From CANJBX01 sp035556735 (GTDB lineage Bacteria; Pseudomonadota; Alphaproteobacteria; Rhizobiales; Xanthobacteraceae), in contig DATMFF010000004.1 of the NCBI GenBank assembly GCA_035556735.1, positions 1 through 64,000 of the forward strand: DNA of 64,000 bases. The letters are read 5' to 3'. The notes beneath the pieces were generated by a model. That model did no database searches and was not told the DNA's origin. It worked only from the letters and a program-made list of their open reading frames with translations. This document shows positions 42,153 to 51,475 of the stretch, one piece after another; position 1 is the stretch's first letter; every line of letters starts with the position of its first letter. Made by a program: the position numbers and the translations under genes.

Positions 42153-43196
42153 TCAGTTCAGCAGCTTCATCAGATCGGCCTTTTTCTGGCGAACCTGATC
42201 CATCGTGCATTGCTTGGGCGACTTGTCGGGCCGCCAGCGCAGCAGCGAGGTTCCATGGCGGAAGCGGCCCCCGCTGAAGTGGTCGTAGCCGACCTCGACC
42301 ACCAGCTCCGGCTTGAGCGGCTTCCATGCGGCGGACCGCTCGCTTGCCCACCGGCTGGGACCGCCCGGCGCGCTGCCGGTGAAGCCGGGCGCAGCGATCA
42401 GCTTCTCGAGCTTGCGGGTGAGCGCCGGCTTTTCGGCGCGCGGAATGTTCGACGTGAAGCCGACGTGATGCAACAGGCCGTCGCTGTCATAGAGCCCGAG
42501 CAGCAGCGAGCCGACGACGTCTTTCCCCTGATTATAGCGGAAGCCGCCGACAACGCAGTCGGCGCTGCGGTAGTTCTTGATCTTCTGCATGCCGTCGCGC
42601 ATGCCGGCGCGATAGGGAAGGTCGCGTCGCTTGGCGACGATGCCGTCCAGCGTGGCGCCCACCTTGGCGAGCCAGCCCTTCGCCGCGGACAGCTTCGGCG
42701 TGGACGGCGAGAGCCGGAACAGATCGCTCGTCTTGAAATACGCTCGTGCGAACTTTTCCAGCGCGGCGCGCCGTTCCTTCATGGGCAGGTCGAGCAGGGG
42801 CCGTCCATCCGCGCCGGCCAGAAGGTCGAACACGATCAGTAGTGCGGGGGTCGTCTCAGAAAGCTTCTTGATGCGGGTCGCGGCCGGGTGAATGCGCTGC
42901 AGCAGGTCGTCGAATGAAAAGGCGCGGCCCGCGGGGATGACGATCTCGCCATCGAGAACGAATCGCACCGGCCGCAGCGCCCGAGCCGCCGCGACGATCT
43001 CGGGGAAATAGCGGGTGAGCGGCTTGCCGGATTTCGACTGCAACTCGACCTTGCTGCCGTCGCGAAAGAGAAGGCAGCGAAACCCGTCCCATTTCGGCTC
43101 ATATTGCCATTCGGCGCCGGTCGGGATGTCGTCGACCGAAAGCGCTTCCATCGGGGGCAGGGGCGGGTGCAGGTGACGCACGGGAACTCGGGGCAC
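42153..43196 (-). CDS. ATP-dependent DNA ligase (LigC/LigD ligase-domain type)
   Basis: A 347-residue ligase. The adenylated Lys is in YEPKWDGFRC (motif I); FVLDGEIVIP and KLSAAKGWLAKVGATLDGIVAKRRD are later motifs, and the OB-fold part contains ELVVEVGYDHFSGGRFRHGT. There is no polymerase or nuclease domain, so it is a stand-alone ligase of the kind used in bacterial end joining or excision repair. No ku gene is in the window. Start is GTG 43196 with GAGAG upstream; ATG 43151 is an alternative without a clear site. It is the last gene of a minus-strand run after trxA and addAB. Confidence 0.88.
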   Translation of the reverse strand: MPRVPVRHLHPPLPPMEALSVDDIPTGAEWQYEPKWDGFRCLLFRDGSKVELQSKSGKPLTRYFPEIVAAARALRPVRFVLDGEIVIPAGRAFSFDDLLQRIHPAATRIKKLSETTPALLIVFDLLAGADGRPLLDLPMKERRAALEKFARAYFKTSDLFRLSPSTPKLSAAKGWLAKVGATLDGIVAKRRDLPYRAGMRDGMQKIKNYRSADCVVGGFRYNQGKDVVGSLLLGLYDSDGLLHHVGFTSNIPRAEKPALTRKLEKLIAAPGFTGSAPGGPSRWASERSAAWKPLKPELVVEVGYDHFSGGRFRHGTSLLRWRPDKSPKQCTMDQVRQKKADLMKLLN

Positions 43197-43242
43197 GCGT
43201 TGTCAGGCTCTCGATCGGATGGATCGCTTCCCTAGCAACGCA

Positions 43243-43268
43243 AACGGCCGGCCTTTCGGCCGGCCGTT
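43243..43268 (-). terminator. Strong hairpin after trxA
   Basis: A perfect 11-bp stem, AACGGCCGGCC with GGCCGGCCGTT, encloses a 4-base loop. It is 24 bases past the trxA stop codon. On the minus strand it is followed by TTTGCG, a weak T tract; on the plus strand GAATTTTTG follows. Confidence 0.75.
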
Positions 43269-43291
43269 CCGAAGAATTTTTGCGTGACGGG

Positions 43292-43612
43292 TCAGACCGA
43301 CGCGGTGATCCACTGCTCCAGTTTCTGGCGCGGGGCGGCGCCGACCTGGCGGGACGCGAGCTCGCCGTTCTTGAACAGCATCAGTGTTGGAATCGACATG
43401 ATGCCGTACTTCTGGGCGGTGGCCGGGTTCTCGTCCACGTTGAGCTTGACGATCTTCACCTTGCCGTCGAGCGAACCGGCGATTTCCTCGAGCGCGGGCG
43501 CGATCATCTTGCAGGGGCCGCACCACTCGGCCCAGAAATCGACGACGACAGGCTCCTTGGACTTGAGGACCTCGGTCTCGAAATTGGTGTCGGAAACCTT
43601 GCCAACGCCCAT
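43292..43612 (-). CDS. trxA: Thioredoxin
   Basis: A 106-residue thioredoxin 1. The active site is WAEWCGPCKMIAP, and the cis-Pro loop is MSIPTLMLFKNG. It reduces disulfides in cytoplasmic proteins. The start is ATG 43612 (MGVGKVSD) with AGAGG upstream. It lies 95 bases after addA on the same strand. Confidence 0.97.
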   Translation of the reverse strand: MGVGKVSDTNFETEVLKSKEPVVVDFWAEWCGPCKMIAPALEEIAGSLDGKVKIVKLNVDENPATAQKYGIMSIPTLMLFKNGELASRQVGAAPRQKLEQWITASV

Positions 43613-43707
43613 GATGCACCTCTTTTTGAGCGGCTCTTTGGAATCGGGCATCAGCCCATCAGTTCGGCCTCAACCTATGGAGCGGGTCCCCGAGCGTCAA
43701 GGCGGCG

Positions 43708-46700
43708 TCACGCGGAGGTGACCTCGCCAAAGACCGCGTCCAGGTCGGCTTGGGAAACCTCCATCAGATCAGGGCCGTCGGTCCAGACGAGGGCACAATG
43801 CACAGCCCGGCCAGGGTACATCTTCATCAGTAATACGCGATATTCCGCAAGCTGGCGCAGATAGCCGCGCGGCACGTCTGCAACGGTGCGCGGCGCCGGC
43901 CGGTTTGTCTTGTAGTCGGCGATGAGCACGGCATCGGACGTGACGACCAGACGGTCCACCTGACCGCTGATCACGAGGCGCTTGCCGGAGGCCGTCGTCA
44001 GCCGTCCGACGATCGGCACCTCCGCTCGGCTTCCCGCCATGAACAGCGGCGCGAATCGCAGATCGTTGAGGATGCGCAACGCCTGGGTCAGCAGCATTTC
44101 GCGGTCCTCGGGTGGCAGGTCGGCCGCCGCGCGAACAAGATAGCCCTCTGCCATGGCGCGTCGACGAGCGACCGGCACATCGGGCAGTGACTGCAACATG
44201 CGGTGCATGACCGTGCCGCGCAGCATCGCGAGGCGGCGTTCCTCGCCCGTGCCTGCGAGCGGCAGGGCGCCGCCGCTCTCCCCGGCGGACGGCGTGAGCG
44301 CGACCACCGAAGCGGCGGGCGCCGCCGCGTGTGCGAGCCATTCCGGGATGTTATCGATCGCTGTCGCCGACGAACCAGGCGGCATCGCCGATTCAGGCGC
44401 GAGCCGGCGCCATCGCCATACGGTGCCGGCGCCGTCGTCGGCCGGTTCCTCGATCGCCAGCGGTTTGAGCGCCTGTGCCACGAGGTCGTACCAGCAGTCC
44501 CTCGGCATCTTCTCGCCGACGGCGCCGCACACGACGAGGCGGTCGGCGGCGCGCGTCAGCGCCACGTAGAGCAGACGACGGTGCTCATTCTCTGCCGCGA
44601 TCGCCGCCGCCTGGCGAGCGCCGGTGACGATCGGAACGTCCTCTTCCTTGCGCGTCGCCCATACGATGCGGTCGGGTGCTCCGGGAACGCCGTGAGCGAC
44701 CGGCAAGGCGAGCAGCTTCGGCGCACGCTGTGGAGGTCCGGCCGGCGGCGTGGTTGTGTCTGCGAGCACGACGATCGGCGCTTCCAGCCCTTTGGCGCCG
44801 TGCACGGTCATCACGCGTACTTCATCGCGCGCGATCTCCATGTCACGTTTGATCTCAGCCTTGGCGGCACGCAGCCAATGGACGAACCCCTGCAGCGACG
44901 GCACCTCGCGTCGTTCGTAGTCCAGCGCAAGCTCGAGGAATTCGTCGAGCGCATCGACCGCCTCCGCGCCGAGCCGCGCGAGGAACTTGGCGCGCCCGCG
45001 CTCGCGCCCGAGCACGTGCGAATAGAACGCGAACGGGTTCTCGCTCGCCGCCAGTTCGGCATAATGGTCGAGCTGACGCGCAATCCCGGCATAGCGCTCA
45101 TCCGCCTGCGCGCGCAGCGCCGCACGCAGGGACCCGGTTCGGCCGTGCGCGAGCTTGAACAGGTCGCCATCGTCGAGACCGAACAGCGGCGACTTCAGGA
45201 TCGTGGCGAGCGCCAGGTCATCGTCGGGCAGCAGCAGCGCGTCCGCGAGCACCATCAGGTCCATGACGGCAATGTGGTCGGTCAGCACCAGACGGTCGGC
45301 GCCCGCCACCGGCACGTTCGCGTTCTTGAGCGCACGAATGATCGCCTCGAATTGCGGGCCACGCTGCCGCACGAGGATCAGCACGTCGCCAGGGCGCACC
45401 GGCCGGCGCTCGTCGCCGACGAGATCACCGCGGGTGATCCAGGTGCGGACCGCCGCAGCGATCCGGTTGGCGAGAGTGACGCGCGGATTGTCCTCGGTCG
45501 TGGTGTCGAACGGAGCATCCCAGGGCCTGAGCGTGGGCCGATCCGCCGGCTCGATCAGGGGCCAGATCTCGACGTGGCCCGGGGCTTGCGCGCGCACCGC
45601 GCTGTGCGCGGTGGGTACCGGATCGGCAGTCAGCCCCCGGAATGCCTCAGGCCGCTTGAATACCTCGTCCACCGCGTCGAGGATGATCTGCTGGGAGCGG
45701 AACGAATACTTGAAGTCGATCGGCAGCAGCGTCAGCCCCGCGGCGTCGTAAGCGCGTTTGAACACGCGGCGCATCTCGGCAAAGGCGTCCGGCGCGGCGC
45801 CCTGGAACGAGAAGATCGATTGCTTTTCGTCGCCGACGGCGAAAATCGAGCGCATCAGTGTCCCGCGCGCGCCGGCCCCCGCGGTGAATTCCGACACCAG
45901 CTGGCTGACGATCTCCCACTGCTGCGGGCTCGTGTCCTGCGCCTCGTCGATCAGCACATGGTCGATGCCGAGGTCGAGCTTGTAGTGGACCCAGGCTGCG
46001 TCGACTCGCTTGAGCAGATCGAGCGACCGGGCGATGAGATCGTCGTAATCCAGCAGCCCGCGCTTTTCCTTTTCCCGCCGGTACCGCGCGATGACTTGAT
46101 CGGCAATGGTGATGAGCGCGGCCGTGCGGTCCCGGCAGCGCATCGCGCGTCGGCGCTCGACGAGAGGCATCACGCGCTCGCATTCCTGCGCCAACAAATC
46201 TGCGAGCGCGGGATCGTTGTCGTGGATGGCTTTGGTGGCGAGGCGTCCGCGGCGTTTCCGGTCCTGCGTGTGAAAGAGCGAGAGATATTCATCGACGCGG
46301 CTGCTGCCGGCTTCTGCGATCGCGGCGTCGAGCCGATTCGCCTGCTCGGCATCCGACGCCCCGCCGCGGCGCAGCCGCTCGGCTGTTGCCCGCCAAAGGC
46401 CGGACGGCAGCAGGGGGCCTTCGACGATCTCGCGTTCGACCTCGGCCAACGTGTCGTTGGCGACGATCCCGAGCGGCCCGCACAGGTCCGCGATGGCCGC
46501 CTCGACGCCGCCGGCGGTGGCGATCCAGGCCTGCAGCTTGTCGCGCTGTCGGATCGCCTCGTTGACCACCTGCACGAACGTCGCGTCGGCGACGATGGCG
46601 GTTGCCGTCGCCAGCGCGCGGCCGGTGGCGCTGTCCGGGGCGCCGGCGGCCTCGAGCAGGACGGCGAGGCTGGCGCGCTCGAGCAGTTCGCTCTGCGCGC

Positions 46701-47157
46701 GATCATCGAGCACGTCGAACGCGGCTGCGACATTGGCCTCGAACGGGAACTGATGCAGCAGGCGGGTACAGAACGCATGGATTGTCTGCACCTTGAGGCC
46801 GCCAGGTGCCTCGAGCGCCTCCGCGAACAGGCGGCGGGCGCGGGCGCGGCGCGCGCCGTCGATCCGTGCGACGCCCATTACGCGCATGGCGTCGTCGAGC
46901 GCGCGGTCGTCGAGCGCCGTCCATTTCGACAATTCGCCGAACACGCGGTTCGCCATGTTGGCCGCGGCGGCTTTGGTGAAGGTGAGGCAGAGGATCTTCG
47001 CCGGGTCGGTGCCGTCGAGCAACAGGCGGATCACGCGCTGCGCCAGCACATAGGTTTTGCCCGAGCCGGCGTTGGCCGACACCCAGGCGGACACAGCGGG
47101 GTCGGATGCCTCTCGCTGGCGGATCAGGACTTCGGCGGGAGCGAGTATCTTGCTCAT
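43708..47157 (-). CDS. addA: Double-strand break repair helicase-nuclease AddA
   Basis: A 1149-residue UvrD-like helicase with a C-terminal RecB nuclease. Walker A is ANAGSGKTYVLAQR, motif II is HVLIDEAQDTSPQQW, motif III SIFAVGDEKQSIFSFQGA, and motif VI RRLLYVALTRAADRL. The nuclease core is visible as GQVDRLVV and VLIADYKTNR. With AddB it resects DNA ends for RecA. The start overlaps the addB stop as ATGA. Confidence 0.97.
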   Translation of the reverse strand: MSKILAPAEVLIRQREASDPAVSAWVSANAGSGKTYVLAQRVIRLLLDGTDPAKILCLTFTKAAAANMANRVFGELSKWTALDDRALDDAMRVMGVARIDGARRARARRLFAEALEAPGGLKVQTIHAFCTRLLHQFPFEANVAAAFDVLDDRAQSELLERASLAVLLEAAGAPDSATGRALATATAIVADATFVQVVNEAIRQRDKLQAWIATAGGVEAAIADLCGPLGIVANDTLAEVEREIVEGPLLPSGLWRATAERLRRGGASDAEQANRLDAAIAEAGSSRVDEYLSLFHTQDRKRRGRLATKAIHDNDPALADLLAQECERVMPLVERRRAMRCRDRTAALITIADQVIARYRREKEKRGLLDYDDLIARSLDLLKRVDAAWVHYKLDLGIDHVLIDEAQDTSPQQWEIVSQLVSEFTAGAGARGTLMRSIFAVGDEKQSIFSFQGAAPDAFAEMRRVFKRAYDAAGLTLLPIDFKYSFRSQQIILDAVDEVFKRPEAFRGLTADPVPTAHSAVRAQAPGHVEIWPLIEPADRPTLRPWDAPFDTTTEDNPRVTLANRIAAAVRTWITRGDLVGDERRPVRPGDVLILVRQRGPQFEAIIRALKNANVPVAGADRLVLTDHIAVMDLMVLADALLLPDDDLALATILKSPLFGLDDGDLFKLAHGRTGSLRAALRAQADERYAGIARQLDHYAELAASENPFAFYSHVLGRERGRAKFLARLGAEAVDALDEFLELALDYERREVPSLQGFVHWLRAAKAEIKRDMEIARDEVRVMTVHGAKGLEAPIVVLADTTTPPAGPPQRAPKLLALPVAHGVPGAPDRIVWATRKEEDVPIVTGARQAAAIAAENEHRRLLYVALTRAADRLVVCGAVGEKMPRDCWYDLVAQALKPLAIEEPADDGAGTVWRWRRLAPESAMPPGSSATAIDNIPEWLAHAAAPAASVVALTPSAGESGGALPLAGTGEERRLAMLRGTVMHRMLQSLPDVPVARRRAMAEGYLVRAAADLPPEDREMLLTQALRILNDLRFAPLFMAGSRAEVPIVGRLTTASGKRLVISGQVDRLVVTSDAVLIADYKTNRPAPRTVADVPRGYLRQLAEYRVLLMKMYPGRAVHCALVWTDGPDLMEVSQADLDAVFGEVTSA

Positions 47158-50100
47158 TCGCTCCCTCCGTCCTCTTCGCCCGCGAGCGACCACTCCTTGA
47201 CGCGCGCCAAGTGATCAAAGTCGCCATAGCGGGTCCGCCACATGCTGTGCACGAGCGAACGGTAGGGCTCGTCCGGATCCTCGAAGCGCAGCGCGACGCG
47301 CGTGAGCTCTGCCAGCGCACGGTCGGCCTCGGTGTCAGGGGTGCTGTCTTTGAGATTGACCACGCGCTCTTCGCCGCCCGGCTCGCCACCTTTGAGGCCG
47401 ACGTATACGAGCTGCGTCACCGACGCGTCGTCGGCGACATCGGCGAACCCGCCCCTGCGCAGGATGGCAGCCTCGAGCGTGAGCTGCGGCGACAGCCCCA
47501 CCTTCACCTCGTCGTGGCCGGGCACACGTCCGGTCTTGTAATCGAGGATGGCATAGCCTCCGGCCATGCGCTCGATGCGGTCGGCGCGGGCGCGCAACGT
47601 GAAGCGCCGCTCGCCGAGCGGGAACTCGATCCGTCCCCTCGTCTCGGCGCTGACGATCTTGGAGATGGCGCGACGGCGGATTTCCCAGCCGACGAACCAG
47701 TTCGCGATGCGCTGGAAGCGCGGCCACCAAAATGCGCGGGCTTCTGGATAGTCCTCCAACGGCGCGAAATGCGCGCGGCCGATCTGCAGCAACTCCGCGA
47801 GGGGATCGTCCGGCAAAGCCGTGGCGAATCGCTGGGTGAACTCCGCCAGAGCCTCGTGGATCGCGCTGCCGCGCTCGGCGGCACCTGGCGTCGTGTCGAC
47901 CGGATCGAGCGGTCGCAGGTTGAGGATGCGTTTGGCGTAGATCGTGTAGGGGTCGCGAAGCCAGCTCTCGATCTCTGTGACCGAGAACGAGGTGGGGCGC
48001 GCGCCGCGCGGAGGCCTCGGCTCGGGACGCTTGATCGGCAAGACGCGCGCGGGCCGGTCGAGCGCGCGCGTCCAGGCAAGATAACGCCCGCCGCGCCGGC
48101 CGACGTCGCCCCATGCGTCTGCTCCGGCAACGGCGGCGAGCCGCTGCAGGAAGCGCGACGGCACGGTCGGTGCTCCGGCTACCTTGCTGGCGCGCGTGAA
48201 GATCACTTCCCTGGCGCCGACCATCTGCGCGAAATCATGTGCGGTGAGCCCGATGCGCAGTTCCGGCAGGTTGAGTCCGAGCGCATGCCGCATTGGCCGG
48301 CTCAGCCACGGATCAGTGCTTACCTCCGGTGGCCACACGCCCTCGATCAGACCGCCCAGCACCACGCGGTCCGTCTCGGTGAGTCGTGCTTCAAGGAGAC
48401 CGTAGATGCTCACCTGCGCGCCTGGCACGCCATGGCGGTGGACGGTGCGGCTGTTGATCGCCGCGGCGAAGAGATCGGCATAGTCGCCCGCTTCGAGCCG
48501 GAGGTCTGCGTCTGCGGATTGGCCGACGATCTCGTCGAAGGCCTGCGCCAGCGTCATGCCGTCTTCCCCCGCGAAGGCGGCGACGCGTCCCGCGTGGCTG
48601 CTCAGCGCCTCCACGGTTTTCTGATGCTGTGCGGCCAACTGGCGGAACGATAGCGGTCGCGACCGCGCAATTGATTCCAGCGGCGCCAGCGCCGCTGTCA
48701 GCCGGCCGACGATGTCCTCTGCAGCGTCGAAATCGACGGCGGTGAGCAGGGCACGCGGGTCGCTGGCATGAATCTCGGAGGCGTCGCCGGCCTTCAATCG
48801 CTGCCACTGTGCGCGGGTGCTGGTGAGCGCATGCCGGAGGGCGGCACTGCCCGCGCTTGGGCGCGGTCCGCGCAAAAGGGCGCGCTCCAGGGCGGCGATT
48901 CCGCGACGCAGGGCGTCCGCGTCAGCATCGAGGCGCAGCAGGGGATGCTTGAGGAGCGCCAGCAGCGGCACCGGCGCGAGCCCGCCGAGCGCAACCTCGG
49001 CAGCGAGCCGCGCGAACACACCTGCGGGCGCGCCCGAGAGCGGCTCGCCGGCAGTATCGTCTGCGGCGATGTCCCAGCGGGCGAGCGCAGCCGCCACGCG
49101 GCGGGCGAGGCGGCGGTCGGGCGTCACCAGCGCGGCGGTCTTGCCTTGGGCGACGGCTTCGCGCAGCGCCACCGCGATGGCGAGGCTCTCTTCTTCCGAA
49201 TTGGCGGCCTCGATCAGCGTGAGGCCGGCGAGGCTCTCCGCGATGTGCCCGGCCGTGTCGTCGCGAGCCAGCCGCTGTGGCCACAGGTGGGTGCTCTCGG
49301 CCGGGCGCAGAGCCTCGGACACGAGCAGGGCGCGCCCGTCGGGCGCCTGGGAACCGAGCGTCACCACCTCGGAGCGGTCGATCTGCATGCGCGCCAGCAA
49401 TGCCTGCAGACCAAACTGCGGGTGGCCGGATGCCGGTACGGTGTCCTTGCTGCCGCCGATCATGCGCCACGACGGCTCGTCGAGATGCGTATCGAGGCCC
49501 GGCAGGACGACGGCTCCGTGCGGCAGCCTGGCAATCGTCGCGATGAGTGCCGCGGTTGCCGGCATCGAGCCTGTCGAGCCGGCGGCAATGACGGGTCCGT
49601 CCGGGGTTGCCGCCAGCCGTGCAGCCTCCGCGGCGATCAGCCGGTCGCGGCGCTCCGCGGGTTCGATCGCCGCGCGTGCATGCAGGATGGCCGGCCATGC
49701 CTCGCGCGCGATCTTGAGGAACTCCAACGTGTATTGCCAGTAGCGGTCAAGGTCGGATGGAACGAGGTCATCCAGCCTCGTCCACGGCACCTGCCGGGTG
49801 GTCATGTCGTCCATGAGGCGGGCCAACTCGCCGGCCAGCGCGAAGGCCGCGCCTGGCGAATTCGCCACCAGCGCCGCGCCCTCGGCGCCGCGGACCTTCG
49901 GAGCCGCGGCCCACTTGAGGATGAGCTGTGCGAGCAGGGCCTGGCGCTCGAGCCCGCCGATCGCCGGCGGCAGCGTCAGCACGTCGGCGGCGATGGCGGA
50001 CTCGGCAAACGCGAACTCGTCCTCGTCAATGCTGCCGAGCGGAACGATGCGCGGCAGCACGGCCGCCTCGACCTGCAGCTCGTCCAGGAAAACCTCGCGC

Positions 50101-50276
50101 GCCATCCGGCACGCCCGCTTGGTCGGAAGGTAGAGAGTTGCGCTCGCCAGCTCGATCGGGTCGCGCGGTTTGAAGCCTGTGACGAGTTCACCCGCAACCA
50201 ATGCCCGCACCAGGGTCGGCAGGAAGGGGACGCTGGCCGGGATCGTGAAGACGCGAGTACGCTTGGACGGAATCAT
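47154..50276 (-). CDS. addB: Double-strand break repair protein AddB
   Basis: A 1040-residue partner of AddA. It starts VFTIPASVPFLPTLVRAL; the helicase-like body lacks a clear Walker A, as is usual in alphaproteobacterial AddB. The C-terminal nuclease shows TSFSVTEIESWLRDPYTIYAK and YAILDYKTGRVPG. It overlaps addA by four bases and starts 39 bases after the nucleotidyltransferase gene. Confidence 0.95.
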   Translation of the reverse strand: MIPSKRTRVFTIPASVPFLPTLVRALVAGELVTGFKPRDPIELASATLYLPTKRACRMAREVFLDELQVEAAVLPRIVPLGSIDEDEFAFAESAIAADVLTLPPAIGGLERQALLAQLILKWAAAPKVRGAEGAALVANSPGAAFALAGELARLMDDMTTRQVPWTRLDDLVPSDLDRYWQYTLEFLKIAREAWPAILHARAAIEPAERRDRLIAAEAARLAATPDGPVIAAGSTGSMPATAALIATIARLPHGAVVLPGLDTHLDEPSWRMIGGSKDTVPASGHPQFGLQALLARMQIDRSEVVTLGSQAPDGRALLVSEALRPAESTHLWPQRLARDDTAGHIAESLAGLTLIEAANSEEESLAIAVALREAVAQGKTAALVTPDRRLARRVAAALARWDIAADDTAGEPLSGAPAGVFARLAAEVALGGLAPVPLLALLKHPLLRLDADADALRRGIAALERALLRGPRPSAGSAALRHALTSTRAQWQRLKAGDASEIHASDPRALLTAVDFDAAEDIVGRLTAALAPLESIARSRPLSFRQLAAQHQKTVEALSSHAGRVAAFAGEDGMTLAQAFDEIVGQSADADLRLEAGDYADLFAAAINSRTVHRHGVPGAQVSIYGLLEARLTETDRVVLGGLIEGVWPPEVSTDPWLSRPMRHALGLNLPELRIGLTAHDFAQMVGAREVIFTRASKVAGAPTVPSRFLQRLAAVAGADAWGDVGRRGGRYLAWTRALDRPARVLPIKRPEPRPPRGARPTSFSVTEIESWLRDPYTIYAKRILNLRPLDPVDTTPGAAERGSAIHEALAEFTQRFATALPDDPLAELLQIGRAHFAPLEDYPEARAFWWPRFQRIANWFVGWEIRRRAISKIVSAETRGRIEFPLGERRFTLRARADRIERMAGGYAILDYKTGRVPGHDEVKVGLSPQLTLEAAILRRGGFADVADDASVTQLVYVGLKGGEPGGEERVVNLKDSTPDTEADRALAELTRVALRFEDPDEPYRSLVHSMWRTRYGDFDHLARVKEWSLAGEEDGGSE

Positions 50277-50315
50277 GGGCCGAGTTTAGCCCACCCGCCG
50301 AGCTGTGTTGGAATA

Positions 50316-51056
50316 CTATGCCACGCTTGCAAGGATCGCGGTTTCCGCCGCGGCGACGGCATCGGGCGTACCGACGTGCATCCACAAGCCTTCCAGGCGC
50401 AGCCCCTTGAGGCGCCCCGCCTCGGCCGCCCGATCGAACAGGGCGGTGAGCGAGAACTCGCCCTGCGGCGCCCCGGCGAACAGGGCCGGCGATAGCAGCG
50501 CGACGCCGGCATAGACGAATGGCGCGACCTCGTGTTCACGCCGCCGCCGCAGGGTGCCTTCAGAGTCCATGACGTAGTCGCCGCGCCCCGCATAGCCGAT
50601 GCTTTCGGTCGTGGGAGCGAGCAGCAGCAAGGCATCCATGCGATCCGGATCGAACCCTTCCGCGAGGCGGCGCAGATTGGGCTTCACCCCGTCGAGCCAT
50701 AGCGTATCGGAATTGACGTGAAAAAACGGGCCCCCTCCGAGCTGCGGCAGCGCGTTGACGACGCCGCCGCCGGTGCCGAGCAGGCCCGGCCGTTCGTCGG
50801 AAATGACGATGCTTGGTGCCCGGCGTCCGGCAAGGTGCCGCTCGATCTGGTCGGCGAAATAATGCACGTTCACGACCGCTGTTTCCACGCCGGCCGCTGC
50901 GAGCCTGTCGAGCACATGATCGATCAGCGCCTTGCCGGCAACCTCGACTAGCGGTTTCGGCCGCGCGTCTGTCAGTGGACGCATGCGCGTGCCGAGACCG
51001 GCCGCAAGGACCATGGCGTATCGCGGCGTGGATTTTCTGGAGGAGCTTGAGGTCAT
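50316..51056 (-). CDS. murU: Sugar-1-phosphate nucleotidyltransferase, MurU-like
   Basis: A 246-residue nucleotidyltransferase. The signature is MVLAAGLGTRMRPLTDARPKPLVEVAGKAL, with metal-binding FHVNSDTLWLDG. In Pseudomonas, MurU couples UTP to N-acetylmuramate 1-phosphate in peptidoglycan recycling and its gene adjoins amgK. Here a TsaE-AmgK fusion lies two genes upstream, supporting the same role. Other sugar nucleotide products cannot be excluded. Confidence 0.87.
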   Translation of the reverse strand: MTSSSSRKSTPRYAMVLAAGLGTRMRPLTDARPKPLVEVAGKALIDHVLDRLAAAGVETAVVNVHYFADQIERHLAGRRAPSIVISDERPGLLGTGGGVVNALPQLGGGPFFHVNSDTLWLDGVKPNLRRLAEGFDPDRMDALLLLAPTTESIGYAGRGDYVMDSEGTLRRRREHEVAPFVYAGVALLSPALFAGAPQGEFSLTALFDRAAEAGRLKGLRLEGLWMHVGTPDAVAAAETAILASVA

Positions 51057-51119
51057 TCGAACAGTGTCGTTAGGCGGCCAATGTTACACTGAAACGACGG
51101 GCCGCACGATCGCAGGACC

Positions 51120-51416
51120 TCAAAAATCGGTGGGGCTGGCCAGCGGATTGAACTGCTTGGTGAAGCGCACCCCAATGAAATCGCCGCGATGCCAGGCGAG
51201 CTCGCAGTCGCGCTGCGCGGTCCCGAACTGCGACAGCTTGAGGATGAAGTCCTTGAGCTCGATGCCGTCGATCGGCGCGTCGAGATGCAGCTTCGCCCCG
51301 GTCTGCGACACGTCGATGATCGTGCACGGGACCTGCCAGCTTCCATCGCGCGCCATCAGGCGCATGGTGTAGCCCTGGCCAAAGCGGTAACGCTCGATGA
51401 TTCTGCGTTCGGGCAT
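51120..51416 (-). CDS. PilZ domain protein
   Basis: A 98-residue single PilZ domain. The N-terminal arginines (PERRIIERYR) and the DVSQTGAKL motif (D-x-S-x-x-G) are the c-di-GMP contacts of this fold. It probably acts as a small c-di-GMP receptor. It lies between murU and the TsaE-AmgK fusion on the same strand. The ribosome binding site is weak. Confidence 0.85.
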   Translation of the reverse strand: MPERRIIERYRFGQGYTMRLMARDGSWQVPCTIIDVSQTGAKLHLDAPIDGIELKDFILKLSQFGTAQRDCELAWHRGDFIGVRFTKQFNPLASPTDF

Positions 51417-51475
51417 GGGAGCCGGTCCGGTCGTGCGGATTCATCATGGGGCCGGCTTAACAATCCGCTAACGGG

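Noticed and set aside
44203..47214. A 1003-codon open frame on the plus strand, opposite addA
   Set aside because: It mirrors addA, has no recognisable domain, and its His/Arg/Ala-rich composition is what antisense frames give in very G+C-rich coding DNA.
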